A stretch of DNA of 64,000 bases from NCBI GenBank assembly GCA_905221605.1, contig CAJNDS010002848.1, positions 188,001 through 252,000 of the forward strand, in the 5' to 3' direction. This DNA is from Symbiodinium natans (Eukaryota; Sar; Dinophyceae; Suessiales; Symbiodiniaceae). Both the position numbers and the translations under genes were made by a program. This document shows, in pieces, positions 48,941-59,711 of this stretch. The notes under the pieces are model-generated. The model was not told where the DNA came from. It worked only from the letters and a program-made list of their open reading frames with translations, and made no database searches. Position 1 is the stretch's first letter. Each line of letters opens with the position of its first letter.

Positions 48941-51375
48941 ATGACCGGAGGTTGGTACAAGAAGACGCTGGAGCACTGGGCAGCCCAGGTCACGCTGCCT
49001 CTTCTGGTTTGTGTTTATGGTGCCATTGCCTTTCTCACAGTAATGTAGGATGCAACGGTGAACGGTGTCCTGGGCGGCTTCCCTGAAACCAGCGAACCGG
49101 ACTTGAGGGAATCCAGGCAGGGTCCCTGCAAGAGCGGCTTTAACTGAGAGCCCCGAAACGTTGGCAAAGTGCTGGGGCATTGCAATTGAGGAGATTTCTG
49201 CATCTGGTGCGGCGGCCGCCAAGTCCTTAACATTCCTTCGGAGAGTAGAGGTAGAGGTGGACTCGTATTCCTATTCCCTGCTTCCCTACTAATTGGAGCC
49301 TACGTCCTGTATTAATTTGTAGACTGCTTGCATGTGCCATCTTAGGACGGACCCTCCAAGCCAGCGAGGAACAGTTCTTGACTGTGGTGCTGGGATCGGA
49401 CGAGCCCCTCTGCAAGAATCGCGAGCTTGGGTCGGATTTTGTCAGAAGTGTTTATTCAAAGATTGCGCTCGTATCAGGTCACACAGGGCCTTCTGGTCCA
49501 CGAGCCGTGGGCTCACTGGCGACCTGTCAGTCTGGGCTGGTCATTGAGTCTACGCACTATGGTGACCATAGGTGTGCTGCTTTCTCACTAGAGGTTTGCC
49601 CAGGTCGACCTCGTCGAGCCTAATGCACGGCTGTTGGAAGCAGCCCGTGAGCAGGTGGGAGAAAATGAACGGAAATGCTCAAATAATGGCTTAGTTGGTT
49701 TGTAGATTTCGGTTCACCGTAGACATACGCGGGACGTTGGTATCGCTTCGCTAGATCCGCGATCCCAAAGTGGACCGCTTCATCAACAGCTCCCTGGAGC
49801 AATTCCATCCCGAGGAGGGCCGGTGCGCCGCATGGAAATTGAGCAGAATTTGGTTGCCTTTTTTGGTGCTTTCGTCGTGTTCAGCAGCATCTTAGACTTC
49901 GAGAGTGATGCAATGTGGCGCAGGTATGATACAATCTGGGCACAGTGGGTGCTTCTTTACCTGACAGATGACGATTTGGTCCTGTTCCTTGAACGATGCA
50001 AAAAAGGCCTGACAAGGCGGGGCAAGTCGTCGATGTGCGATGGCATATTCAGCATGTAGCGTGTGCGATGCGGGCCTGCTCAGCATGCCAGAAATGGTCT
50101 GATCCTCGTGAAGGAGAACGTTGTGCTGGAAGGGTGCCAGACGCGATTGCAATTGACATGACACTTTTCGAGAGTTCTATTGCACGAGGGAGAGAGAGAG
50201 CGCGCGTGGGTGTGGGTGTGTGATGGTGTGTGATGGTGTGTGTGTGTGTGTGATGCAGCTCGGATCAGTCCAGTATACCTGCAGTGATGTTTCTAAAAGA
50301 AGGGAAGCAGAGTCAGACTGGACTTGTACGCTGCTTCCTTAAAGTGATGCAGTTCTTCCACGGTGTATTGTGTTGATGGTTCTGAGAGAGAAGGAGAACA
50401 CAGTCGAGTTTAGCAGCGTACGGAAGTTTCAATGCGCGAGACACTATCAGAAACTACTCACTGCCCCAAATAGCACGCGAAGAATGATAAGTTAAAAAGC
50501 GCACGCCCCCGCGAAACCCGCCAACCAATCCCCCCCCCCCAAAAAAAAAGAAAGAAATGTAAACAAAAACACCACAAACATGAGCAGATCCCTCTACCCC
50601 CCAAACCCTCGAAGACAAAACCCCCCCAAAGTCTGAACTTGCCCTGTAACCACCAAGAAGGTGGAAACCTAAACAGCGCCTTTGCCCGTAATCCCCGAAA
50701 ACTCGCACCCCGCTTCGCAGGCTTTCAGGGTTTATGGGTTTGCTTTTGTATTGGTTTTCCGTATGTTGTTCTCGCTGGGCTTGTGCTTACGACACATTCA
50801 TAGGAAGCACAAAAAGGGTAAATCCCGCCTTGAGGTGGTTCCACATCATTTGTTTCTTGGCTCTTAGTGTGGGTCGCACATGTTCGATGGGAACTCTGAC
50901 CTCCACCTCCACCTGTGAGCTTTGCACTTTACGCTCGGAAGTGTGGCTCGAGTAAAGCTTCGCGGTGAGTGAGTGGCGCGCGCGTTGATGTTTGTGTGTA
51001 TATGAACACTTGTGCATTCGTGCTTGCGAGTGCTTGCGTGTGCGTGCGAGTGTGACATGACTGTCTTCATGAGCAGGCAATGGATAGTGGACCGAGATGA
51101 TAACAGCATATCGAGGACAGACGCAATGTACAAGGACCTGGCGTCGTAGAAGAGCGCTCGTTTTGCCTTCCGTGCCCAATGCCCGAAGTCACGTGACCGC
51201 CGTGTGCGAGGACATCTTTCAAAAAGCCGGCCTGGTCTTGCAACATGAGCTGAAGCAGGCTTCGGGCTCTTGTGGCTTTTTGTAGTGCTGAGAGACATAG
51301 ACTCTTAGACATGTCAAGGCGCACTGGCCTTCAGATCTGGTCCCGGTCAAGATGTATGCTTTGAGGCGAGCGTAG
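48941..51375 (+). CDS. Alpha-N-terminal protein methyltransferase (NTMT1/METTL11 family)
   Basis: Transfers methyl groups from S-adenosylmethionine to the N-terminal amine of proteins beginning X-Pro-Lys. Twelve exons assemble to 227 aa, close to the human length (223): 48941-48988, 49049-49084, 49191-49240, 49346-49403, 49478-49503, 49594-49654, 49755-49822, 49924-50025, 50092-50133, 51077-51142, 51189-51258 and 51319-51375. Every junction keeps codon phase and family similarity. Landmarks in order: ATG start with GWYKKTLEHW, TVNGVLGGF, FLR, the SAM loop VLDCGAGIGR, LLEAAREQ, YDTIWAQWVLLYLTDDDL, NGLILVKEN (the conserved Asn), DRDDNSISR (conserved acids) and a C-terminus VKMYALRRA. Eleven introns use six GT, three GC and two GA donors, all with AG acceptors. 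The residue matching the catalytic His of WVIGHLTD in the human enzyme is Tyr here (codon 49958-49960). The second and third exon borders have the least sequence support. Confidence 0.9.
49478..49503 (+). CDS. 26-base micro-exon of the NTMT gene
   Basis: Bounded by ATCAG|GTC and CACGA|GCC, it supplies VTQGLLVHE between the SAM loop and VDLVEPN. Without it the conserved helix after GAGIGR is missing. Confidence 0.75.
50134..51076 (+). other. Long intron of the NTMT gene with GA/GT repeats
   Basis: 943 bases, GT-AG. Contains gagaga and gtgtgt runs (about 50188-50253), a poly-C/poly-A stretch (50530-50550) and no family-like exon. Confidence 0.7.
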
Positions 51376-51954
51376 ACTGGGAACTAGGCAGGAGGCGAGT
51401 TTCACCTTGTAGTGGAGCGCGCCACCGCGAAGACAGCTCGCAAAGAGTTGAGGCCAGCACATGTTTGGCAAGCAGAGTGCAAGGCATTCCTTGAGACTTT
51501 GCCCGCTTCATGTCAGAGCGGCTCCATTATCTCACTTGGCAATAGGTTTGCAAAGCGGTTCTGCTTCAACAACGGTTGGAACACAATTGGAACCTTGTTG
51601 CGTGTTGTGTTTCCCGTGTTCCGTAGCCACAGTGCCTCTCGACCCGGCTCGCCAAAGCTATACCTGTACGACCACATACAGCAGTACCCCGAGCATTCCG
51701 CTCAGTGCACATCCCACGGTACCGTGGTGCGTAGAACTGCGGCTTTGGGACTTCGGCAAGTCCAAAACTCACAGAGGCCCCTCCAACACAGCATGCGTGG
51801 CTTAAGTTGTTGCAAACCCCTAGCTGCCACGTATATGTCTTGTGCTTCCGGGTGTGAAAAATGGCCTGGTTTTTCCACCCATCAAACGAGCATTGTGTTT
51901 AGCGCGCGTGCAAACTTGCTTCAAAGATCTTTACTAATAGTTGTAGTTGTGTTT
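51376..51954. other. No recognisable gene
   Basis: Spacer after the NTMT stop. Open frames here have no family likeness. Confidence 0.4.
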
Positions 51955-51963
51955 CAGTCGCAG

Positions 51964-52106
51964 TCGCAGTCTGGCAGTCTGGCAGTCTCGCAGTCTCGCA
52001 GTCTCGCAGTCTCGCAGTCTCGCAGTCTCGCAGTCTCGCAGTCTCGCAGTCTCGCAGTCTCGCAGTCTCGCAGTCTCGCAGTCTCGCAGTCGCAGTCGCA
52101 GTCGCC
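51964..52106 (+). repeat. CAGTCTCG octamer tandem repeat
   Basis: About 14 exact copies of the 8-mer cagtctcg flanked by cagtcg hexamers on both sides. Reads as Ser/Arg/Leu/Ala/Val repeats in all frames. Confidence 0.93.
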
Positions 52107-52440
52107 ATGCAATGGAACGCAATGCAATGCAATGATACTGCAATGGAATAATGCAATGCAAGAATGTAATGCAAGAATGCAATGCAGTAATGCAATGCAA
52201 TAATGCAGTGCAATACTGCAATGCAACAATGCAATGCAAGAATGCAATGATACTGCAATGGAATAATGCAATGCAATAATGTAATGCAAGAATGCAATGC
52301 AATAATGCAACACAATAATGCAGCGCAACAATGCAACGCAACAATGCAACGCAACAATGCAACGCAACAATGCAACGCGATAATACAACGTGACAATGCA
52401 ACGCAATAATGCAACGTGACAATGCAACGCAACAATCCTA
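52107..52440 (+). repeat. AATGC-type pentamer satellite
   Basis: About 330 bases built from aatgc and aatgcaataatgc motifs, drifting to caacgcaacaatg toward the end. Directly abuts the octamer repeat. Confidence 0.9.
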
Positions 52441-53450
52441 CGCAATACTGGAATTCGAGAGAATAAATGTGTCAATACTGTAAGTCATCATAAACTCATT
52501 GGTCCTGAAGATAAAGCAGAACCCACAAACGTTGTTCCCGTCAAGAAGAAGTAAATAGAATGTGCAGAAAGTCAAGAATGCAAACCCTAGGCGCCTTAGA
52601 CATCTTAGACCCTAAATGGTCATGTTGGGCCCCGATAGGAGATGTTGGGTAGGAAGGCATAACCCTGAAAGCAACTGCCTGGTGACAAGGCCTTGCTAAA
52701 AGGAGGGTGGGAAGCCCAACCGTAACCCGAAAAACAAAAGCCTCAACTCCAAAAGGAGATGCTTGCTGGAAACCCTACACCTTAAAAGAAGGGTGAAAAG
52801 CAGATGGCAAACCGTAGACCCTAAACGGTTGAGCTATTTGGGCTAGCAGATGCGAGCTTTGGCACTAGTTTGCTTCATGCATCTTTGCATATTTGCACAG
52901 CCGCAGATACATTTTACAGAAGGGGTCCACAACTGCGTCTGTTGTCATTGTCGATTTTTGCAAGGATTTTTGGCTTGGGTTCAGCCAGTAGCCATGTGCG
53001 AGAAGGTCTGGTACAGCTTGGGCACATACAGGGTCGTTGAGAGCCGTCGGCGTGATGGCTTCGAGCAGCGGGCAAGCTTCTAAACTGACGTCGAAAGGAT
53101 ATGAGGCGTACAGAAAGGCGCCAGCAGTTTCGGCACTCTCCGTATGTTGACATTACGGACATTTGCACGATAGGCCCCGGACCAGATGAAGGGCGCTAAG
53201 CCGCCGCAGGGCGTTGAAGGGGCTATGCAACTCACCAGCCCCAGTGACTTGAAGGCTGGCGCGCGATGTTGCGTGTCTCACTGTGTCTCATTGTGTGTCT
53301 CATTGTGTCTCTGCTTCTTTTTGCTGTCGCTGATTCGATTCTTTAGTCGTTCGTTCTTGCGCCTTTGTTGCTCTCTGACTCTCTCTCTCTCTCTCTCGCT
53401 TTCTCGCTTTCTCGCTTGCTGAAGCCATATGGTCACTTCTCTAGCAGTCA
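52441..53450. other. No recognisable gene
   Basis: Mixed sequence with short aaccctaaa-type motifs (52600-52830) and a CT-rich stretch (53370-53415). No exon I can support. Confidence 0.4.
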
Positions 53451-53455
53451 TGCTG

Positions 53456-53700
53456 TTTCATTCATGCTGTTGCAGTCATGCTGTTGGAGTCATGCTGTTG
53501 CAGTCATGCTGTTGCAGTTCTGCTGTTGCAGTCCTGCTGTTGCAATCATGCTTGTCATGCTGTTGGAGTTCTGCTGTTGCGGTCCTGCTGTTGCAGTCAT
53601 GCTTTTTCCAGTCATGCTGTTGCAGTCATGCTGTTGCAGTCATGCTGTTGCAGTCATGCTGTTGCAGTCATGCTGTTGCTTTTGCTGTTGCAGTCATGCT
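53456..53700 (+). repeat. 14-bp minisatellite
   Basis: Tandem, slightly degenerate copies of a 14-mer containing CATGCTGTTGCAGT. Because 14 is not a multiple of three, all forward frames translate to the same kind of 14-residue Cys/Leu/Val repeat. This makes long open frames that are not evidence of a gene. Confidence 0.9.
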
Positions 53701-55488
53701 GTTGCGGTTGCGGTTGCTGTTGCTGTTGTTGGTGTTGTCGCTGGTGTTGGTATTGCTGTTGCTGTTTGTGTCGTCGTCGTCATGGTCGTAGTCGTGGTGG
53801 TGGTCGTCGTCGTGGAGGTGGTGGTGTCATGCCTCACATCGCATCTTGTGCTCTGTGCACTGTCCATTGTGTCGTTGTTTGTGGCTTATCTTACATGTCG
53901 TCGCGTGGCTCGTTATGTGGCTCGCGTGTTGTGTCTCGTCGCGTCTCGTGTGGTCGTTGTCAGAGGGCGTCCTTTTGTGCGGAGGTGGCGTTCGAGATGC
54001 TGGATGAAAACAAAGAGGGGCTGCTTGGAAAGAAGCAGGCTGCTTCTGCATTGCCACGCGGGAAGAGCTCAATGTCAATGTTCTTGACGGCAAAAAATCG
54101 CATGGGTTGCACTGGCATGGGTTGCCCTGGCATAGGTTGCCCTGGCTGTTTCCACTGCATGGTTTGCTCCCAAACCCCCAGCTGTCTGCTGAACCCTGCG
54201 ATTGAAAAACGTGGGGCCACAGTGGGTCAAGTTGAACCATGACGTGAGCATTGCTTGAGCAAGAAGGCTGGATCGTAGCAGCATGTTGAATATCGAAGAT
54301 ACCGAACCCAGCCCCCTCCCTTTCAACAAATAGGTATGCCGGCATATCGCAGGGTGGGGGGGATGGGAGGGGGCCAGGAAGGCGGGGTTCGCTGGTTCAT
54401 GAGCTCAAAAGGATTTCAGAGAATCCAGAGGAAGCTCAGAAGGGTTCGCAACACGTCCCGTCAATTTGCATGAAGCTCAAAAGTGCTTCACAGGTTCATG
54501 CGCTTGGGGGTTTGGTTGCTTGATCGTTCGTGAATGTTTGTTGTAGTTCAAAGCCTCGAATTAAGCCTTGATGCTTCGACAGTGGCCGTGAATCTTATCA
54601 GGCAATGAAAGCCTGAGGGACAAGACAAAAAACAAACAACCTCTGATTCTGACTCAAGAGTTTTCATCTTTACCCCCGGAAAGATGCCAGCCTTCAAGAG
54701 CATCCACAGCCTCAATTTTAAGCAAAGGTAAGGCAAGAGCCCGGTGGAGGAAGAAGAGCAAGAACCAAAGCACGTTGTTGGCGTCAGGTTCAATGTTTCG
54801 GCACCGTGAACCCATTTGAGCCTGGAGGTTACTGATGTGAGGTTATCCTTCCATTAAGATTCAGGGTCGAGCTAAGGGTTTAAGCTGCTCCCGTCGAATA
54901 GTATTCTGGGGGCATCAGACCATTAGTATTCTACGGTATCGGCGAAGCTGTTGATTGCTTGGCTTGGTACAGCGGCTTACGCGAGGCTTACGCCGGACAG
55001 CCTGAGAACTTAAGCCTGCTTTGTTTCAGGCCTCAGGCTTCCCTAGGGCCCTAGGGCTTACGTGGTCAAAGATAGGTTTGCCTTGCTCAGATTCAGCTCA
55101 GGCATCTCCTGGGACGGGCCATGCTCAAGTTTTAGTGCTTCAGTTTGGTTCAGGCTCTGCTCAAAAATCTCAGAACCTAAGTTTAAAGAACAGATGCATG
55201 TCAGATGACCCGAAAACCTTAGCACAATTCGGCGACTCGGGGATGATGACAATGTCATCCCGCTCAAAAATTTCGTAGAATGTACCACAATTCCGGGGCT
55301 TCAGGCTAATCAGCAGTTGACAGCGGTTGTGTTTCCCATGTTGTGTTCAAGTCTGGCCTGTGCGACAACAGCTGCCCGCGAATCGGTGTGGTAGATTGTG
55401 GTACTTTTTTCGATACACAGTCGTGTGGTTACCCGAAGCTTGAAGCCGCCAGCAGGCACGGGAGTTCTTACGCTGTGCTGGGTGGTGC
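53701..55488. other. No recognisable gene; TG-rich tail and short tandem repeats
   Basis: 53700-53830 is TGTTGC/TCG-rich. A GGTTGCCCTGGCATA-type triplet repeat lies at 54105-54150. No supported exon. Confidence 0.4.
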
Positions 55489-57483
55489 TTGTCCGACGAC
55501 GAGCTCGACGCGATGCTTTTGAACCAGCTCAAAGCCAGTACCTGTGACTTTCATTACCTTGCCGTGGCTTTGCCAATCCGACTGGGTTCGTTTTGTTACG
55601 CACAAGCGGCTCCCGATTGTCATCCGATTGATACGGCGGCGCCCTGTTTGCCGGCCGAGGCACGAAGCAAGGAACGATAGCAGAGAGAACGAAGTGGAAC
55701 CTGCGAATGTGCAGCCCCTGCATTGCGGCACATGTGAAACTGCTTGAGTTTGACGCCTCTCGCGTTTTTGGACTTCATTGCTGAGGCTCATGGATCTGCT
55801 GGAACAAAACCATGATCGAGACAATGTCAGCTTGGCAGCAGTGCAACAAGCGCTGCGAAGGCTCGTGATCGGTGCCCTCTTGCATGGAATGCCAAGTTGG
55901 CACATTGGCATTGCTTGTTTCAGGCTTGCAAACAATCGCGCCCCTCGGAAGAGTTCGATGATAACATTCTCAAGCCGTTTTGTCGGGGCTGGGCCCTGTC
56001 GCTCATTTTGAGGCCAAGATTAGCAAGGATCGCATCTTGGAGTTCATATCCCAAGACCAGGATCTGTCGGAGGCAGACATTGACCAGGCAAATGGGGCAC
56101 ACGAAACATCATGAAACCTTTAGATCTTTCGGCATGTTTTGTGAGCCAGGTTCTTGGCGCTGTGGGCATGAGTGGTGCCAAGCTACTAGACTGCGAGCAA
56201 TTGGCCGCCAAACTATTGGATCGGGTGTGCAATCCTCCTTCGGTGCTGGAAATGCACGAGTTAGACCGAGACACAGCGGAGCGCTGTCAAACAGTGGCCG
56301 GGCTGTCTTGAAGGATCTTGAAGGATCTTGAAGGTGTTGCCATTGTTGCGTGTCACCTGGCAAAGGCCGGTGCGTTGTACCCGCCATGGTGCATGTAAAC
56401 ATATGTAAACGCAGAAGCAACTTGCAAGAGGGGATCAAGTGGGCGTGCTTACCAGTAGTTGCCAGTTTCCATTCTTTCTTCATGAATTTCAACATCTGCT
56501 CTGCGTTATTACGAGGGATCTTGCCACAGTTTCAGGCACGGTTGTGGCAAGAACAGGCATGTAAGCGTCAGGAAGCTTTTGCAGGAACATGGAAATGTGC
56601 TCAAAAGGGCAGGGGCTTGGTTGCCCAATTTGACGCGTCTTCATGCGGCTGGAGACCGGTATGGCGCGTGGTTGGGGATTGTTGCTCGCGCGCGCCCAAG
56701 CATGACGAGCCTGCGCGGTTTGTTCAGATGGGGCTTCTGGTGGAGCTGTATGTGGAGCTGTATCGAACCAAGTTCAAGGCATTGTGCGCAGCTGCTACAA
56801 TTTGTGTCGATTGGGCTTTCATCTTCCCAAACGGTGCGCAGCTCGGCTGTCAGACACCGGGACTGCGCATTAAACGAGCCGACCCAGGCACAGCCGCAGC
56901 AGGTGGCTGCGCCAGACTCCGTCATGGGCCGAGTAGGCTGGCAACTCAGTCGGCAAGGCGAGCGTGTTGCTGCATGTGCGAAATGCGGAGGATCGAGCCG
57001 CGAACTTCACAAGAAGGTTTGGCTCAGGTTACGTGCTCAGCGCAACGGACTCTTTGTTTTGCTTCTGTGGGTGAAGCTGCCTGTAGCTGTAGAGATGCCT
57101 CATTGTTCATAGCCTCGACCAAGGAGCAAAGCTTCCTGGGAACGTGGCAGGTGAGATGCTTTCAGGCCAGCATGTTGTCCATAGTTGCCCAAACCATGGA
57201 TGAAGGGGTTGAAGGGGTCACTGCCGCAAAACAGCTAGCAAAACTGCATGAGCCAGTGCCTGCGTGTCCAGCATTGTCCAGCTCAGCTTTAAAGTTTCAG
57301 CTCCCGCAAAGGCATGCTGCGGCCTTTTGCTCGGTTTGGCGCTTTCTTCTCCAGAGGCATGGAGCTTCACTGAGCAGGGGTGTTGCTGAGACTTCAATGC
57401 GGGGAGACGTGACAGGTGCTTGCGACCGGAGCTCAGCTCAATGCACAGTCATCTTCGGCGATTGTTCTCCTTGGGGCGGTTGA
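55489..57483 (+). CDS. Probable 5' exons of the tubulin-ligase-like gene (or a separate gene)
   Basis: Coding-like + strand segments follow one another: about 55489-55520 (LSDDELDAMLLNQ), about 55690-55770, about 55785-55910 (LMDLLEQNHDRDNVSLAAVQ), about 56009-56090 (ISKDRILEFISQDQDLSEAD), about 56151-56300 (SGAKLLDCEQLAAKLLDRV), about 56570-56680 (HGNVLKRAGAWLPNLTRLHA), about 56880-57040 (ERVAACAKCGGSSRE) and about 57170-57420. Exon borders were not all resolved. No domain was recognised, and the link to the ligase domain rests on strand and spacing only. Confidence 0.35.
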
Positions 57484-57535
57484 CTGGACATGCGTTGTGC
57501 AGTGTGGCTCAAGCCCAATCATGATATGCCCCCAG

Positions 57536-59175
57536 CTTTCCAAATGCGTCCACGAAAAGATCTCCAGATCAAGTTTCTGGTTTTGCGGGAGGGGGCTGTC
57601 TTGAATGGGTCGACATAGAACGAGCCCTAGCACGGTCCGGAGACCCCTGTGAGGCTGTCGTTGCAGCAGCGCTAACTACCAGGATGGCCGTACATCAAAG
57701 CGATGCTGTCATCTACTCGGGCAACTTGCATCGCTTAGAACACCAGCTGGAGGTTCTAAGACGTGGAGCTCCATCGGGCGGCGTGCAAGACATACATCGC
57801 TTCTTTGCTGGATAGCATTGGATCACCTCACATCTTCAAGTGGCATCAAGAGGGTCGGTAGGACGGTGGCAGGCGTTGTCAGTTGTCTTTGAGGAAAACA
57901 TCTCCTTGCGCTGATTGCAAGAAGGGATCCTTGTTTCTGGACACTGGTGCCTCGAAGCTACATTCTGACAAGAGATGCGGCAGCCGCGGCTTCAGAATGG
58001 GAAATGTTCAGGCCTCTTGACCGCATGAAACTTCGTGCGCCCCATGCTGCAAGATAAAGTAGGCCAGCCTAAGGTGGGACTTTGAGCTGTCTCACTACCT
58101 CGGGCTTTTGCGAAACTTGAAAGACCGAGCCGCAAAGCACCCAAAGCACCCTGCCTTGAGCCGTGCTGGGTTTGCTGCCTTGCAGAGCTGCAATACACCA
58201 CGCTGAGCTCCACAATGCTCCCCAGAACTCAGGTCATGTGAAGATGGCACGGTGGAAAGTGTGCTGGAGCGCTGCAACACCCTATTGAGCTTAAAGGCAA
58301 GTGGTGCTCCTCAGAAATGGGAAAACTCTTCTCTGACCGCCTTGCAGAAGGCAGCCATGCTGCTGACTGAAATTGAGCATGAGCTGCCGCAGTTGCAGCT
58401 GGAGTTGCTTCAGAAAAATTGGTGGCTTGCAAAGCCTGTTGATGGTGCAATGGGGAAAGGCATTGTGCTTTTTGGTGGGATGCCGAGTGCAGAGGACCTA
58501 AACATCTCGGCTCTGCCTTTTACCGGACGCATGAGTGAGGGATACGTGCTGCAGAAGTATCTTGAGAAGCCCCATCTGATCAACATTTCGAGTTTGGTTG
58601 ATCTTGACAACAAGCTGCATGGACGCACAAGGGAAGTCTGCGGGCATGCTTTCTACAAATACAACCTGCGTGTACTCGTCCTTGTGCGCTGGGTCGAGGA
58701 CCCATCTGTCTGGGTATATGACAAAGGTTACATTGATCTGTGCCCGATCCCCTTTGCAGAAGCTTTTGGTGATGAGGCAGAGGGGGCGCACATTTCAAAT
58801 CTTGCATTCCGTGGACACACTGCTGAAGACATCCGAAAGCGTATATGGTCAACCGACACGTTCCGAGAGTACCTTCAACAGACGTCTGGCCGCGATGTTT
58901 GGGCGGAGGACATTGTGCCTCAAGTCCGTGATGCAATCTCAAGGATAATCGGCTGCATTGGGCCATTGAAATCAGGCTTGACAGAAGGTGCGAGACAGGA
59001 GGCATCCGCATCTAAACCAGGACGTCAACCGTGGCGGCGCTTCGGTTTCGATTTTGCATTGGATCACGATTTCCACGTGTGGCTCGTGGAGGCTAACCAC
59101 CGTCCGGGGATGAAAGCACCAAGAGGACCATCTGGGGAAGACAAGCGTCGATTCTTAGACTCCTCGCTGAATTAA
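57536..59175 (+). CDS. Tubulin-tyrosine ligase-like (TTL/TTLL) protein
   Basis: ATP-grasp enzymes of this family add Tyr, Glu or Gly to tubulin or other proteins. Three exons join in phase: about 57536-57810, 57894-58011 and 58233-59175. Signs of the family, in order, are FWTLVPRSYIL (the P.T..L segment), WWLAKPVDGAMGKGI (nucleotide-binding loop), VLQKYLEKPHLI, YKYNLRVLVLVRWV, and FGFDFALDHDFHVWLVEANH followed by RPGM, the metal-binding D...E.N pattern. The intron at 57811 has a GA donor and the one at 58012 a GC donor. The last exon's frame is open back to the acceptor ACTCAG|G at 58231-58232, so the GTG at 58252 is not a start. Start codon and upstream exons are uncertain. Which amino acid it adds cannot be told. 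Confidence 0.88.
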
Positions 59176-59700
59176 GCTAACACGTGGCGAGTTAAGTGCA
59201 GTGCTCCGCCGTGTGAAGCTTTACCCACATGATCACAGTAGGTCTGTGATTTTTGAGTACTCCTCTCTGCCGGAGAGTTGTGCATGAGACAGGAAGTGCG
59301 TTACAAACACATTGCCACGGTTGTTGGGCTGCACAGAACTGCAGTTAGCAGCTTACAAGACGCACTCGTTTACCTCAGAGGCCATGTCCTCCCCCTTCTC
59401 TTCCTTGCCGTGGAATAGTTGCACTTCGTCGCGAAATGCACATGCTGCGCACAAGTTTGCATGATGTTTAAATTGATTTTGCCAGCTTCAGAGGGCGATG
59501 ATGTGCTGTAGTCCTTGCTGAGCGTCTAGGAGAGTGGGTTATTGAATGGCTATGTTGTGTTTTCTGGGTTCCAAGTAGCTCAACTTTTCTTCCGCTGTGG
59601 CGGTTGGAGTGGCAGGGTGGTGTTTGCTGGAGCTCAATTCTGCAATCTTCCGGGTTCACCTGAATGTTTTTCGCCTCGGACACACGCAACTAATCAACTA
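59176..59700. other. Intergenic spacer
   Basis: Follows the ligase stop codon. No exon recognised. Probably includes the 3' end of the ligase transcript. Confidence 0.4.
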
Positions 59701-59711
59701 ATGAACACAGC

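Noticed and set aside
51899-52475. Minus-strand frames of 160-180 aa with Cys/His/Leu repeats
   Set aside because: Translations of the AATGC and CAGTCTCG satellites.
53365-54242. Two long plus-strand frames full of Cys, Leu and Val repeats
   Set aside because: They are created by the 14-bp minisatellite, which is open in all forward frames; no splice or family support.
56350-57483. Single 377-aa open frame
   Set aside because: Only parts look coding and another frame is better in between. It is more likely several exons plus introns of the tubulin-ligase locus.
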